Source of the DNA: Mesorhizobium sp. M4B.F.Ca.ET.058.02.1.1
GTDB lineage: Bacteria; Pseudomonadota; Alphaproteobacteria; Rhizobiales; Rhizobiaceae
Direction of reading: 5' to 3'
DNA length: 64,000 nt
Assembly: GCF_003952505.1 (NCBI RefSeq)
Contig: NZ_CP034450.1
Coordinates: 3,224,001-3,288,000 of the forward strand
Part shown: positions 18,109 through 28,100 of the stretch, in pieces
Numbering within the stretch: the first letter of the stretch is position 1
How the letters are laid out: the number at the start of each line of letters is the position of its first letter
The notes under the pieces: generated by a model
Told to the model about the DNA's origin: nothing
Databases searched by the model: none
The model's input: the letters and a program-made list of their open reading frames with translations, nothing else
Program-made: the position numbers and the translations under genes

Positions 18109-18121
18109 GAGCTCTCGACCG

Positions 18122-19195
18122 TCAGCGCGAGGTGAACGCGGTCAGTTTCTCCCAGTCGCGCCATTGATGCGGCCAGCTTTGCAAATAGGGCAGATGCCGG
18201 TCGGCAAACTCCTGCGCGGCGCTTTGGATCATCTCGGCCTTGTCCCGATAGCGGGAGAGATCGATCGGGCGCTCGACGACCACGTGCAGTTGGCCGGTGC
18301 TGTCGTCGCGCCCGACAAAGACCGGCAACAGCGGAGCGCCGGCGATCCTGGCCAGCCGGGGCGCGCCGCTGGCCACTTCCATGCCCGATTCGCCTATTCG
18401 CGCCGTGACCAGCACTTCGCCCTCCCAGGCTCCGGCGGTTATTGAAACGAACTTGTTGGCGCGAAGCAACCGACGGGCCTCGTTCATGCTGGCAGCAGGA
18501 TCGGCGCGGTCGATCACGACGCGGCCGGCCGCGTATCTCAGTTCCGCGCCAATCCTGATCGGGTTCAGGAAGCGGATGCCGAAACGCGACTTGGTGAAGC
18601 CATGCACTGGCCGGCTGACGTGAAACACCTCGAACCCGGCCCTGGCGAAGGCCATCTTCGCCGCCAGCGCATTGAAGCTGAAATGCGCGATCCACAGCAC
18701 CGCGCCATGGCCTGCATCTTGCGCGGCTTCGAGATGCTCGATGCCTTGCAGCGCTATGGCCGGGTTCCACCCACCGAGCCGTTCGCGCAGGATCTGTATG
18801 TGATGCTCGTGACGCGTCGCGCGGACGCCGCGCAGATCGTCATTGCCGGCCAGTCCGAACGAGCGAAAGGTCTGCAGGACCCGGCTGTCCCGGTTGGCGA
18901 AAGACGCGCCGCCCAGCCGCGCCATGGACAGGCAGATCGCTCGCCATTCGCGCTCGGGAACGAGCCGGGAGACAATCGCCAAAGCAGGGAGTTGCAGCAG
19001 GAATTTGAGGTCTTCCAGCGCAAATATCTTCCTGGCCCCGGAGGCCCGTTTTCTCTTGCGTATGTTGAATTCCAAGCCGGGTCCCCACCCACGCACCTTG
19101 CTTACGGGGGGTCGGCGGGCAAATAAACTGCCGATTCCCAAAGCGCAGGCGCTACTAGCATGACCGATCGCCGGCATCAAAGGCTCTCTTGTCAT
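18122..19195 (-). CDS. LpxL/HtrB-like lysophospholipid acyltransferase family protein
   Basis: A protein of about 357 residues with the LPLAT signature: GAVLWIAHFSFNALAAKMAF (HX4-type motif), FHVSRPVHGFTKSRFG, a KFVSITAGAWEG segment and the late GAPLLPVFVGRDD block. Such enzymes acylate lipid A precursors, ornithine lipids or glycolipids at the inner membrane. The open frame runs on to 19348 through the antisense strand of tRNA-Gly, which is not real coding. Candidate starts are ATG 19195 and ATG 19177. It heads an operon with the glycosyltransferase. Confidence 0.75.
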   Translation of the reverse strand: MTREPLMPAIGHASSACALGIGSLFARRPPVSKVRGWGPGLEFNIRKRKRASGARKIFALEDLKFLLQLPALAIVSRLVPEREWRAICLSMARLGGASFANRDSRVLQTFRSFGLAGNDDLRGVRATRHEHHIQILRERLGGWNPAIALQGIEHLEAAQDAGHGAVLWIAHFSFNALAAKMAFARAGFEVFHVSRPVHGFTKSRFGIRFLNPIRIGAELRYAAGRVVIDRADPAASMNEARRLLRANKFVSITAGAWEGEVLVTARIGESGMEVASGAPRLARIAGAPLLPVFVGRDDSTGQLHVVVERPIDLSRYRDKAEMIQSAAQEFADRHLPYLQSWPHQWRDWEKLTAFTSR

Positions 19196-19252
19196 CCGGG
19201 CACGGCTTTGGCGATTGCCCGAAGCCCGGCCATCATGGTAACGAGGGCGCGC

Positions 19253-19326
19253 GCGGGTATGATGTAATGGTAGCCTGTCAGCTTCCCAAGCTGAACGCGC
19301 GGGTTCGATTCCCGCTACCCGCTCCA
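19253..19326 (+). tRNA. tRNA-Gly (anticodon CCC)
   Basis: A complete cloverleaf is visible: acceptor arms GCGGGTA/TACCCGC, D-arm with AATGGTA, anticodon stem TCAGC/GCTGA around loop TTCCCAA (anticodon CCC), T-arm GCGGG-TTCGATT-CCCGC, discriminator T and an encoded CCA. It reads GGG glycine codons. Confidence 0.97.
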
Positions 19327-19466
19327 GCTTGTGCCGCGCCGTATTCACTCATCAGTGGCTCGATGAACTCGAACCGGCCAACGCCGGCAGGCTTGCGCAT
19401 GGAACGCCCCGCAACTCGAATTTGATTCAATATCGCAGGACGGTTTCCGTTCCGTTAGCCGTTGCT

Positions 19467-19492
19467 AAAAGACCGCCGGCCGAAGCCGGCGG
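19467..19492 (-). terminator. Strong intrinsic terminator, minus strand
   Basis: On the minus strand an 8-bp stem CCGCCGGC/GCCGGCGG encloses a TTCG tetraloop and is followed by TCTTTT. A transcript from higher coordinates must end here, yet no annotated gene feeds it; only a 21-30 codon frame (19499-19591) lies just before it. Confidence 0.7.
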
Positions 19493-19498
19493 CAGGGT

Positions 19499-19591
19499 CT
19501 ACTGTGTCACCAGAGGTACGATCTGGTAATAATCAACGGCTCCAGCCGGCTTTTGTTTCAGCATTCGATAAAATGTGAAACCCGCCGCCAA
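19499..19591 (-). CDS. Possible very small ORF before terminator
   Basis: A frame of 30 codons from TTG 19591 (or 21 from ATG 19564, reading MLKQKPAGAVDYYQIVPLVTQ in part) ends 6 bp before the minus-strand terminator at 19467-19492. It may be a small peptide gene or chance coding inside a small RNA. No ribosome binding site is clear and no homologue is recognised. Confidence 0.25.
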   Translation of the reverse strand: MAAGFTFYRMLKQKPAGAVDYYQIVPLVTQ

Positions 19592-19612
19592 TCACATGGC
19601 AGCGGGCCTTTT
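19581..19612 (+). terminator. Possible intrinsic terminator, plus strand
   Basis: CCCGCCGCC (19581-19589) pairs with GGCAGCGGG (19598-19606) with one mismatch, followed by CCTTTTCCC. It could end a read-through transcript from tRNA-Gly, 255 bp upstream, or an unrecognised small RNA. Confidence 0.45.
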
Positions 19613-19704
19613 CCCAAGGGACCGGAAGGATGGAGGGGACATGCAATCCGGCCGGCATTTCCAACGAGACGTGCAAGTTTTTGTTCCGACGCAATTTAGC
19701 AAAA

Positions 19705-19732
19705 TTGAATATTCCAATGATCGGCCTATAAT
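19705..19732 (+). promoter_or_regulatory. Sigma70-like promoter candidate
   Basis: TTGAAT (19705-19710) and TATAAT (19727-19732) are separated by 16 bp. Transcription would start near 19739 and run through two hairpins into the small gene at 19868. The surrounding 60 bp are unusually A+T-rich for this genome. Confidence 0.5.
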
Positions 19733-19739
19733 TTGCCAG

Positions 19740-19811
19740 CCGGCAACCTACCCCGTTTGCCGGTTAGGCCCGGCGGTCAAACCCCGAGCCCCCGCCCTTG
19801 GCCGCCGGGCC
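19740..19811 (+). ncRNA. Structured leader or small RNA candidate
   Basis: Two hairpins follow the promoter: CCGGCAA/TTGCCGG (19740-19746 with 19757-19763) and a 10-bp stem GGCCCGGCGG/CCGCCGGGCC (19767-19776 with 19802-19811). It may be a 5' leader of the 19868 gene or an independent small RNA. No known family is recognised. Confidence 0.35.
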
Positions 19812-19867
19812 GCTGGAAATCGGCTTGGCAACGCTGCGGCGGAAGTACTGGGAGGGAGGCCTTTCCC

Positions 19868-20071
19868 ATGCGCACGGCGGCACTGCGGCTTCGCTCGATC
19901 CGACAAGTCCTGTTGCCGCTGATGGGGTTTACCGACTGGCACGAAGGAACCGGCGTGGACGGCAGGCCCATTTGGAAGCACTACATAGCCAGAACGGACT
20001 CATGGGAGTCACGTCCGATGACACCCAAAGAGGAAGCCGAGGCCTTCTGGTGGTGTCACCCACCGTATTGA
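19868..20071 (+). CDS. Hypothetical small protein, 67 residues
   Basis: It begins MRTAALRLRSIRQVLLPLMG and continues with FTDWHEGTGVDGRPIWKHYI, then a charged MTPKEEAEAFWW and the C-terminus CHPPY. Composition is protein-like, with Trp and aromatic clusters and no low complexity. A GGGAGGGAGG run lies 8-18 nt before the ATG, and a promoter-like pair lies at 19705. I do not recognise a family. The 235 bp after it (20072-20306) show no gene. Confidence 0.5.
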   Translation: MRTAALRLRSIRQVLLPLMGFTDWHEGTGVDGRPIWKHYIARTDSWESRPMTPKEEAEAFWWCHPPY

Positions 20072-20306
20072 GCGCAAAGTGGCTTCTAGCGCTTCTTCGG
20101 CTGCCGTCCCGGTCAGTTCCCTCACCCTGCGAATTACCAGGGCGATAGAGACTCTCTTGTGAATGGCGGTTTCGAGAGCGGGCATGCAGGACCGGCCGGC
20201 AACAAACCTGCTACCCGCTTCAGCCGGAATCAATCGATCAGATGGCGCCTTCCTGCACCTGCCGGGACCGCGCAGTCCGGTCAGGTGCGGATGGATGCCG
20301 CACCTT

Positions 20307-20759
20307 TCATGCCAGCACGCCGCACAGCGGAAGGTGCTTTGCCGCCTCGTCGGCTTCCATCCGCACTATGGTGTGCGTCAGGCCGCCATGCTCATCGATC
20401 CATTGCCGCACCCAGTCAGGATATTGCGATATAAGGTAATTGGCGGCGACCGCGTTCTGCCGAGCGCCGACGCCGTAGGGCAGATGGAAGCCGAAGGATG
20501 CCTGAGGGGTCACGCAAAGCTGCTCGACGGGCAGCGACAGATAGAGCGTGCAGGCGCTGTCACACGCCCCCTCGAGGCTCACCGGCTCGTCGGCGGCGCG
20601 CAATTGGGCAATGTGCAGGGCGAAGCTCACGATCTGGCCACCGTGATTGTCGCCGACCGTCTCGGCCTTCGCGGGCAGCGCCGCCAGAATGGCGGCGAAC
20701 CCAATCGCCGTGGTCTTCAACGCCCATCCAAGCTTTGCAGGCAGCAGATCGATTTTCAT
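20307..20759 (-). CDS. Exported ClpP/crotonase-like fold protein (COG3904-like), hypothetical
   Basis: A 150-residue protein with a signal peptide (KTTAIGFAAILAALPAKA, cleavage after AKA). The segment SLEGACDSACTLYLSLP has the Ser-Ala-Cys-Thr pattern near the oxyanion strand of periplasmic ClpP-fold proteins, and VTPQASFGFHLPY follows as in that group. Function unknown; a proteolytic triad cannot be confirmed. It is monocistronic, with A+T-rich DNA on its 5' side. Confidence 0.7.
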   Translation of the reverse strand: MKIDLLPAKLGWALKTTAIGFAAILAALPAKAETVGDNHGGQIVSFALHIAQLRAADEPVSLEGACDSACTLYLSLPVEQLCVTPQASFGFHLPYGVGARQNAVAANYLISQYPDWVRQWIDEHGGLTHTIVRMEADEAAKHLPLCGVLA

Positions 20760-20894
20760 CCTGTGTTCTCGTTCTCGCGTTTGTCTCGCGGGCGGCTACG
20801 CTAGCATCAAGATGGTTAACATTAGGCAGCGCTCATCAATCTTCCGATCGGCCTGTTACACTCGCGCGAGCACGGTACCCCTAGAGGGGGCGCT

Positions 20895-21065
20895 CTACGG
20901 CGAAGGAGACGCCAGGAAGCGCGCCACGACCGGCGACTGTTCTGTGCAATTGAAGAACGAGCGCCCGTCCAGGCTCTTGGAGTATCGGCCGATCCTGGCA
21001 TGGGCCGGAATTTTGTCTGGGTCGGCCTTCAAGCCGAGCAGAATACGCAGTTTCTTGAAAGCCAT
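20895..21065 (-). CDS. Hypothetical small protein, 56 residues
   Basis: A short frame reads MAFKKLRILLGLKADPDKIP then AHARIGRYSKSLDGRSFFNC and ends FLASPSP. It has a basic, hydrophobic N-terminus and a single Cys. Only a poor G-rich site precedes the ATG. No family recognised; protein-like composition in an otherwise empty stretch (20760-21270) supports it moderately. Confidence 0.45.
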   Translation of the reverse strand: MAFKKLRILLGLKADPDKIPAHARIGRYSKSLDGRSFFNCTEQSPVVARFLASPSP

Positions 21066-21270
21066 CTATGGAGAGCCCCACCCCGACACTCACGTTGGAA
21101 TCCGGGCTCCCGATTTGTAAAGGGTGGATTTTGGGTTTTGAACATGCGCGAGCATGAAATCGCTGGCCGCCAGCGCGCGGCTGTCACGACCGAAACTGAC
21201 GTCGAGACTGGTTGCGCTTCCGTTTGGTCCGGCGCCCTACCGCCTTCGCTAGCGGCGGCCGAGCCAACCG

Positions 21271-22260
21271 TCACCCAACTTCGCGCAGGATGAAATCGTG
21301 CAGCATCTTGGCGGCCGGAGAGAGCACGCGGTTCTTCACCGTGATCAGGCTGTAGGGCCGGACCTCGATGTCGAACTCGGTCTGGACGACATCGATGGCG
21401 CCGGCCAGCCCGTCGGGATTCTGGATGAATTTCGCCACCTGCACCGACACCGGCGCAATAGCATCGGACTGCGCCACCATGACCAGGGTGAGCAGCAGCG
21501 AGCTGGTGTTGAGGATGCGATCCGGGAGCGCGATGTTGCGGTTGAGGAAATTGCTCTCCATCGCCTGGCGCAGCGGCGAGCCGCCGGACTGGAAGACCCA
21601 GTCATAGGCGGCGGTCTCCTCCAGCCGCACCGCCTTGCCGTTGCTCAGCGGGTGGCCTCGGCGCACGATCAGGCAGGCCTTCTCGACGCCGATGACGCGC
21701 GATTCGAACAGACGCGGATTGAGATCGTCGGGAATGCGCGCGATGATGAAATCGTGGCGCGACGCAATCAGCTCGCGTGCCAGCACGTTCGAGGTCTCGA
21801 CCTGCATGGTGATCTCGATGCGCGGATAGAGGCGGCGGATCTCGCGGATCGCCGGCACCGCCAGTTCGATCGCCGGCGCCGTCACTGCGCCCAGGAATAC
21901 CGAGCCACCCTTGCCCGCCTTGAGCTCAGAGATCTCGCGGTCGGCCTCGCGCATCTCGAGCAGGATCGAGCGCGCGCGCCTGGCCAGCGCCTTGCCGTAG
22001 GGCGTCAGCGTGATGCCGCGCGGCAGCCGCTCGCAGAGCTTCACGTCGAGCACCGCCTCCATTTCCGAAATCATGCGCGAGGCGGCGGGCTGCGATATGT
22101 TCATCACCTGGGCCGCGGCGCTTACCCGGCCGTGATCGTCAAGGGCTGCGATCATGCGCATATGGCGCAGGCTGAGCCCGCTGCGCAGAAGCGTTTCGCC
22201 ATCTCCCGGCAGCTCGTCGTATCCACCTGAAATACCAACAGGATTGCCCAATGCCGCCAT
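21271..22260 (-). CDS. gbpR: LysR-type regulator, GbpR-like (galactose-binding protein regulator)
   Basis: A 329-residue LysR regulator. The winged HTH reads SLRHMRMIAALDDHGRVSAA then MNISQPAASRMISEME; the C-terminal half is the periplasmic-binding-like sensor domain. It diverges from chvE exactly as gbpR does in Agrobacterium, where it controls chvE in response to sugars. The ATG at 22260 has GGGAG about 11 nt before it; a TTG at 22281 would place that site inside the gene. Identity rests on family plus synteny. Confidence 0.85.
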   Translation of the reverse strand: MAALGNPVGISGGYDELPGDGETLLRSGLSLRHMRMIAALDDHGRVSAAAQVMNISQPAASRMISEMEAVLDVKLCERLPRGITLTPYGKALARRARSILLEMREADREISELKAGKGGSVFLGAVTAPAIELAVPAIREIRRLYPRIEITMQVETSNVLARELIASRHDFIIARIPDDLNPRLFESRVIGVEKACLIVRRGHPLSNGKAVRLEETAAYDWVFQSGGSPLRQAMESNFLNRNIALPDRILNTSSLLLTLVMVAQSDAIAPVSVQVAKFIQNPDGLAGAIDVVQTEFDIEVRPYSLITVKNRVLSPAAKMLHDFILREVG

Positions 22261-22302
22261 GCTTTGTCTTCGCTCCCGCAACGCATTCGTCGGCTTTTGA
22301 TA

Positions 22303-22320
22303 TATACCAGTTTCGGTATA
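22303..22320. promoter_or_regulatory. Inverted repeat in gbpR-chvE promoter, candidate LysR site
   Basis: TATACC-AGTTTC-GGTATA is a perfect 6-bp inverted repeat with a 6-bp spacer, 43 bp from the gbpR start. Size and symmetry suit a LysR recognition site. Assignment to GbpR is inference. Confidence 0.5.
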
Positions 22321-22339
22321 GCAACCATCAGAGATCGCA

Positions 22340-22357
22340 TTTGACAGTTATGTCAAA
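22340..22357. promoter_or_regulatory. Second palindrome in gbpR-chvE promoter
   Basis: TTTGACAGTTATGTCAAA has 7-bp perfect arms around GTTA. It lies 20 bp past the first palindrome and about 200 bp before chvE. It may bind a second regulator or overlap a -35 element (TTGACA). The roughly 195 bp between it and chvE hold no other gene. Confidence 0.45.
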
Positions 22358-22553
22358 GGGACACACCCTTCGCGCGTCCCGTGGCATGACGGTCGATGAC
22401 GAGGGAGATCGTGTCGACTGAAATCAGCGCCGCGGGGCCGATTGGGAGGATACCGGAGATCGATAGACGACAGCGGCGCATCTCGCGCTTCTGCTCGCCT
22501 GCGCGGCCCGCGAAGCCCCGAGGTGTCGCGTCCATCAACCAGGGAGAGTTACT

Positions 22554-23621
22554 GTGAAAATCATCAAGACACTGGCCGCCGTGGCGGCCCTTGGCATCGC
22601 GGCCATGACGCTGCCGGCGCATGCAGGCGAAGGCCTTGTCGGCGTGCTGATGCCGACAAAGACCTCGCAGCGCTGGATCAATGACGGCGACGCCGTCAAG
22701 TCGCAGCTCGAGGCTCTCGGCTACACCGTCGACCTGCAGTACGCGCAGGACGACATCCCGAACCAGCTCAGCCAGCTGGAAAACGAAATCACCAAGGGCC
22801 CGAAGGCGCTGATCATCGCCTCGATCGACGGCACCACGATGGCCGACGCGCTGCAGAAGGCCAACGACGCGGGCGTCGTCGTCGTCGCCTATGACCGCCT
22901 GATCAAGAAGACCCCGAACGTCGACTACTACACCACCTTCGACAATTTCGGCGTCGGCGTGATCCAGGCGAACTCCCTGGTCAAGGGCCTCAAGGAGCGC
23001 TTCCCGAACACCAAGCCGTGGAACGTCGAACTGTTCGGCGGCTCGCCGGACGACAACAACGCCTTCTTCTTCTACAATGGCGCGATCTCCGTCCTGCAGC
23101 CGCTGATCGACGACGGCTCGATCAAGATCAAGTCCGGCCAGACCGGCATGGACAAGGTCGGCACGCTGCGCTGGCTCGCCGCCACCGCCCAGGCGCGCAT
23201 GGACAACCTGCTCTCGGCCAACTACTCGGACGGCAGCCGCGTCGATGGCGTTCTGTCGCCCTATGACGGCCTGTCGCGCGGCATCACCGCCTCGCTGCGC
23301 GCCGTCGGTTACGGTACCGACGCACAGCCCTGGCCGATCGTGACCGGTCAGGACGCCGAGACCGCCTCGGTGAAGCTGATCATCTCGGGCGAGCAGTACT
23401 CGACGGTGTTCAAGGACACCCGCGAACTGGCCAAGGCCACCGTGCAGCTGGTCGACAAGGTGCTCTCCGGCGGCAAGCCCGACGGCCTCGACGAAAAGAC
23501 CTACAACAACGACGTCAAGGTCGTCCCCTCGATCCTGTTGACGCCGCATGAGGTCGACAAGTCGAACTACCAGGCGCAGGTAGTCGACTCCGGCTACATC
23601 AAGGCCGACGAGCTGAAGTAA
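22554..23621 (+). CDS. chvE: ChvE-type multiple monosaccharide ABC transporter binding protein
   Basis: ChvE binds aldose sugars in the periplasm, delivers them to GguAB and, in Agrobacterium, also acts in chemotaxis and VirA signalling. The 355-residue precursor has a signal peptide ([24 protein letters not shown] in two blocks) and the periplasmic-binding type I fold: [60 protein letters not shown] and [14 protein letters not shown]. Start is GTG at 22554 with GGGAGAG 6-12 nt upstream. A terminator-like hairpin follows, which would keep chvE transcripts more abundant than gguAB. Confidence 0.94.
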   Translation: MKIIKTLAAVAALGIAAMTLPAHAGEGLVGVLMPTKTSQRWINDGDAVKSQLEALGYTVDLQYAQDDIPNQLSQLENEITKGPKALIIASIDGTTMADALQKANDAGVVVVAYDRLIKKTPNVDYYTTFDNFGVGVIQANSLVKGLKERFPNTKPWNVELFGGSPDDNNAFFFYNGAISVLQPLIDDGSIKIKSGQTGMDKVGTLRWLAATAQARMDNLLSANYSDGSRVDGVLSPYDGLSRGITASLRAVGYGTDAQPWPIVTGQDAETASVKLIISGEQYSTVFKDTRELAKATVQLVDKVLSGGKPDGLDEKTYNNDVKVVPSILLTPHEVDKSNYQAQVVDSGYIKADELK

Positions 23622-23637
23622 TCCGGCTTCAAAGGGA

Positions 23638-23666
23638 GGGGTCCTGCGCGACGCAGGGCCCCTTTT
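23638..23666 (+). terminator. Hairpin with T-run between chvE and gguA
   Basis: An 11-bp stem (GGGGTCCTGCG at 23638-23648 with CGCAGGGCCCC at 23652-23662, one G-T pair) is followed by TTTT. It lies 17 bp past chvE and probably acts as a partial terminator that limits gguAB expression. Confidence 0.7.
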
Positions 23667-23810
23667 CGTTCAGAAGCGACCCCGGTATTGTTTTTTGCCG
23701 GCTTCTGCAGCGCCATGCACCGTCGCGGCGCGGACCAGACTGCAGTATGTTGATTTCGCGCATGACGCTTTCCGAAACCGGAAGGCATGCGCCAGGGAGC
23801 GGAATTCCTA

Positions 23811-25341
<1,531 letters not shown>

Positions 25342-25345
<4 letters not shown>

Positions 25346-26634
25346 GCACAGAAAGCGCTCCCGCGCCGCAAAGCGGCGCAGCCGAAGACGTCAAGCAGGG
25401 TCCGCGCGTCGCCGTCTCGGCGCTGACGACGAACCTGCGCGAATACGGCCTGATCATCGCGCTGATCGTCATCATGCTGTTCTTCCAGTACACGACATCA
25501 GGAACGCTGTTCAAACCGGTCAATCTCAGCAACCTGGTGCAGCAGAACTCGTTCATTATCGTGATGGCGCTGGGCATGCTGCTGGTGATCGTATCCGGCC
25601 ATATCGACCTCAGTGTCGGTTCAGTGGCGGGCTTCATCGGGGCGCTGGCGGCGATGATGATGGTCATCTGGCCGCTCGGGATAATAAGCAATCCGCTGGT
25701 GGTCTCGATCGTGTGCCTGATCGTGGGCGCCCTCATTGGCGCGGCGCAAGGCTACTGGATCGCCTATCACCGGATACCGAGCTTCATCGTGACGCTGGCG
25801 GGCATGCTGATCTTTCGAGGCATCTGCCAGGCCCTGCTGGGCGGCGGCTCCTCGGTCGGCCCGCTTCCAGACAGTTTCAAGGCGCTAAGCTCGGGCTTCA
25901 TTCCGGACGTGATCGGGCCGCTGACGCTGATCCCGCCGACGGTGAATGCCGCCGGCAAGACCATCCTCGGCAGCGGGCTTACGCTGCACATGACGACGAT
26001 CGTGCTCGGACTGATCGCGGTGCTGGCCTATGCCTATTTCGGGCTGCGGGCCCGCCGCAAGCGTGAGCGTCATGGCTATGAGGCCGAGCCTTTCCCGCTG
26101 TTCGTCATCAAGACGCTGGTCGGCAGCGCGTTGGCGCTGTTCCTGGTCTTCCAGTTCGCGAGCTACAGGGGCCTGCCGGTTGTGCTGCTGGTGATGGGCG
26201 TGCTGATCTCGCTGTTCGTCTTCGTCACCAAGCGCATGACCATCGGCCGCCGCATCTATGCCATGGGCGGCAACGCCAAGGCGGCGCAACTGTCGGGCAT
26301 CAACACCGAACGGCTGACGCTGATGGTGTTCATCAACATGGGCGTGCTGTCGGCGCTCGGCGGCCTGATCATCGCGGCGCGCCTCGGCCAGGCGGTGCCC
26401 GCGGCCGGCCTCGGCAGCGAGCTCGACGTCATCGCGGCCGTGTTCATCGGCGGCGCCTCGGCGATGGGCGGCGTCGGGCAGGTCATCGGTGCGGTGGTCG
26501 GCGGCTTCATCATGGGTGTGATGAACAACGGCATGTCGATCATGGGCGTCAACGTCGACTGGCAGCAGGTGGTCAAGGGCCTGGTGCTGCTCGGCGCGGT
26601 GATCTTCGACGTCTACAACAAGAACAAGGCCTGA
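25342..26634 (+). CDS. gguB: GguB sugar ABC transporter permease
   Basis: The 430-residue permease of the monosaccharide importer, BPD_transp_2 family. About ten hydrophobic helices are seen, including [40 protein letters not shown] (with the conserved [10 protein letters not shown] after it), and the late EAA-like loop [20 protein letters not shown] followed by [19 protein letters not shown]. It is longer than ribose permeases because of a loop near residues 235-250, as is normal for this family. Its ATG overlaps the -1 frame stop of gguA, so the two are translationally coupled. Confidence 0.94.
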
Positions 26635-26639
26635 CGGCA

Positions 26640-26683
26640 GCAATTCCAGGAAAGCTGCATAGCGGTTTTCCGTCCGGAATTGC
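26640..26683. repeat. Rhizobial intergenic palindromic repeat
   Basis: GCAATTCC (26640-26647) and GGAATTGC (26676-26683) flank a core with GGTTTTCCGTCC. This is the common rhizobial palindrome whose halves also appear at 841-905. It follows the gguB stop by a few bases. The rest of the gap to gguC (to 26935) shows no gene. Confidence 0.6.
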
Positions 26684-26935
26684 GCAGAGACAATATATTG
26701 GAAGCGGTCGGCTGCTCGAAGCTGAACCGCACCAGCCGAGGAAAGCAGGAGGCATACGGGTCCAGATCGCGAAGCTGCCGGCAACCCGCCGGCGCCAAGA
26801 AGTCCCCGGAGGGACCAGGCTCGCGAGCGCAATCCGGACGAAGAGTTTCAACCGTGGCACGGAACTGTTCCGGGCCGCGACGGTCAGGGTTTGCCCATCG
26901 GCGGCCGGGCCAAGGCAAAAGAGAGAGGGTTCATC

Positions 26936-27928
26936 ATGCTGATCTCCCAGATCCTCGACGACGCCGAGACGATCCGCGTCGTCGCCCGCAACGGCGGCAA
27001 GACGCGGATCATCAACGGCGCCCGCAGCGTCTATTCGCTGGCGATGGAGGCGGCGCGCACCGGCACCGGCCTCGTGGCGCTGATCGAGCGCAAGGGTTTC
27101 GGCGAAACCATCGATCTCGATGCCGTTTACAAGAAAGGACGGCTGGTCTCGCCGATCAACCATCCGGATCCGGCGCACCTGCATCTCACAGGCACCGGCC
27201 TGACGCATTTGGGCTCCGCCGCGACGCGCGATTCCATGCACAGGAAGCTCAGCGCCGACGGTGAGGAGCAACTCACCGATTCCATGAAGATGTTCCGCAT
27301 GGGGCTGGAAGGGGGCAAGCCTCCAAAGGGCCAGGTCGGCGTGCAGCCGGAGTGGTTCTACAAGGGCAACGGCACGATGGCAGTGGCGCCGGGCGCGGCG
27401 CTAATGTCGCCCGCTTTCGCGCAGGACGCCGGCGAGGAGCCGGAGATAGCCGGCATCTACGTCATCGGCGACGACGGCGCGCCGTTCCGTGTCGGCTTCA
27501 CCCTGTCGAACGAGTTCTCAGACCATGTGACGGAGCGGGTGAACTACCTGTTCCTCGCCCACTCCAAGCTGCGCAACGCCTCGTTCGGGCCAGAGATCCT
27601 GATCGGCGACCTGCCGGCCGACATCAGGGGCTCCTCGCGCATCTGGCGCGACGGCAAGCTGCTTTGGGAAAAGCCGTTCCTGTCGGGCGAGGCGAACATG
27701 TCGCATACCATCGCCAATCTCGAGCATCACCACTTCAAATACTCGGCCTTCCGCCAGCCGGGCGACGTGCATGTCCACATGTTCGGCACGGCGACGCTCT
27801 CCTTCGCCGACGGCGTCAAGACCGAGGCGGGCGACACTTTCGAGATCGAGGCGAAGGATTTCGGCCTGCCGCTGCGCAACCCGCTCGAGATCGAGAAGCC
27901 GGTGAAGGTGGCGGTCAAGGCGCTTTGA
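26936..27928 (+). CDS. gguC: GguC family protein (AraD1-like)
   Basis: A 330-residue protein of the GguC/AraD1 family, encoded after gguAB in rhizobia and linked to sugar-acid metabolism; in Agrobacterium GguC is not needed for transport. It begins MLISQILDDAETIRVVARNG and contains FYKGNGTMAVAPGAALMSPA, VIGDDGAPFRVGFTLSNEFS and FGPEILIGDLPADIRGSSRI, resembling FAH-fold enzymes with acidic metal ligands. The ATG at 26936 follows GAGAGGG by 6 nt; an upstream start at 26891 adds 15 unlikely residues. The reaction is inferred, not shown. Confidence 0.85.
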   Translation: MLISQILDDAETIRVVARNGGKTRIINGARSVYSLAMEAARTGTGLVALIERKGFGETIDLDAVYKKGRLVSPINHPDPAHLHLTGTGLTHLGSAATRDSMHRKLSADGEEQLTDSMKMFRMGLEGGKPPKGQVGVQPEWFYKGNGTMAVAPGAALMSPAFAQDAGEEPEIAGIYVIGDDGAPFRVGFTLSNEFSDHVTERVNYLFLAHSKLRNASFGPEILIGDLPADIRGSSRIWRDGKLLWEKPFLSGEANMSHTIANLEHHHFKYSAFRQPGDVHVHMFGTATLSFADGVKTEAGDTFEIEAKDFGLPLRNPLEIEKPVKVAVKAL

Positions 27929-27935
27929 GCGCATT

Positions 27936-28087
27936 CTCCTTCTCCCCTTGTGGGAGAAGGTGGCCTCGCGAAGCGAGGTCGGATGAGGGGTGCTCCAGCT
28001 TGGCAAAGACGGGTGATCCGTCACCTACCCCTCATCCGTCTCGGCGCTGCGCACCGATCCACCTTCTCCCACAAGGGGAGAAGGCGG
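27936..28087. repeat. Paired two-hairpin repeat element, copy E2 (solo)
   Basis: Two inverted arms, about 27938-27991 (plus) and 28027-28085 (minus), share CCTTCTCCCCTTGTGGGAGA, then AGGTGG, and GGATGAGGGGT. Between these constant blocks the left arm has CCTCGCGAAGCGAGG and the right arm TCGGTGCGCAGCGCCGA: different sequences, each a hairpin. The element fills the gap between gguC and the binding-protein gene, where the two genes converge. Confidence 0.75.
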
Positions 28088-28100
28088 AGGGCGCACAACC

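Noticed and set aside
19196..19348. Upstream extension of the acyltransferase frame
   Set aside because: It reads the antisense strand of tRNA-Gly and gives the well-known false peptide VAGIEPARSAWEADRLPLHH. The gene must start at 19195 or later.
25346..26066. C-terminal extension of gguA into gguB
   Set aside because: The 243 extra codons are Arg/Ala/Gly-rich out-of-frame gguB sequence, not a new domain. The family ends near 512 residues.
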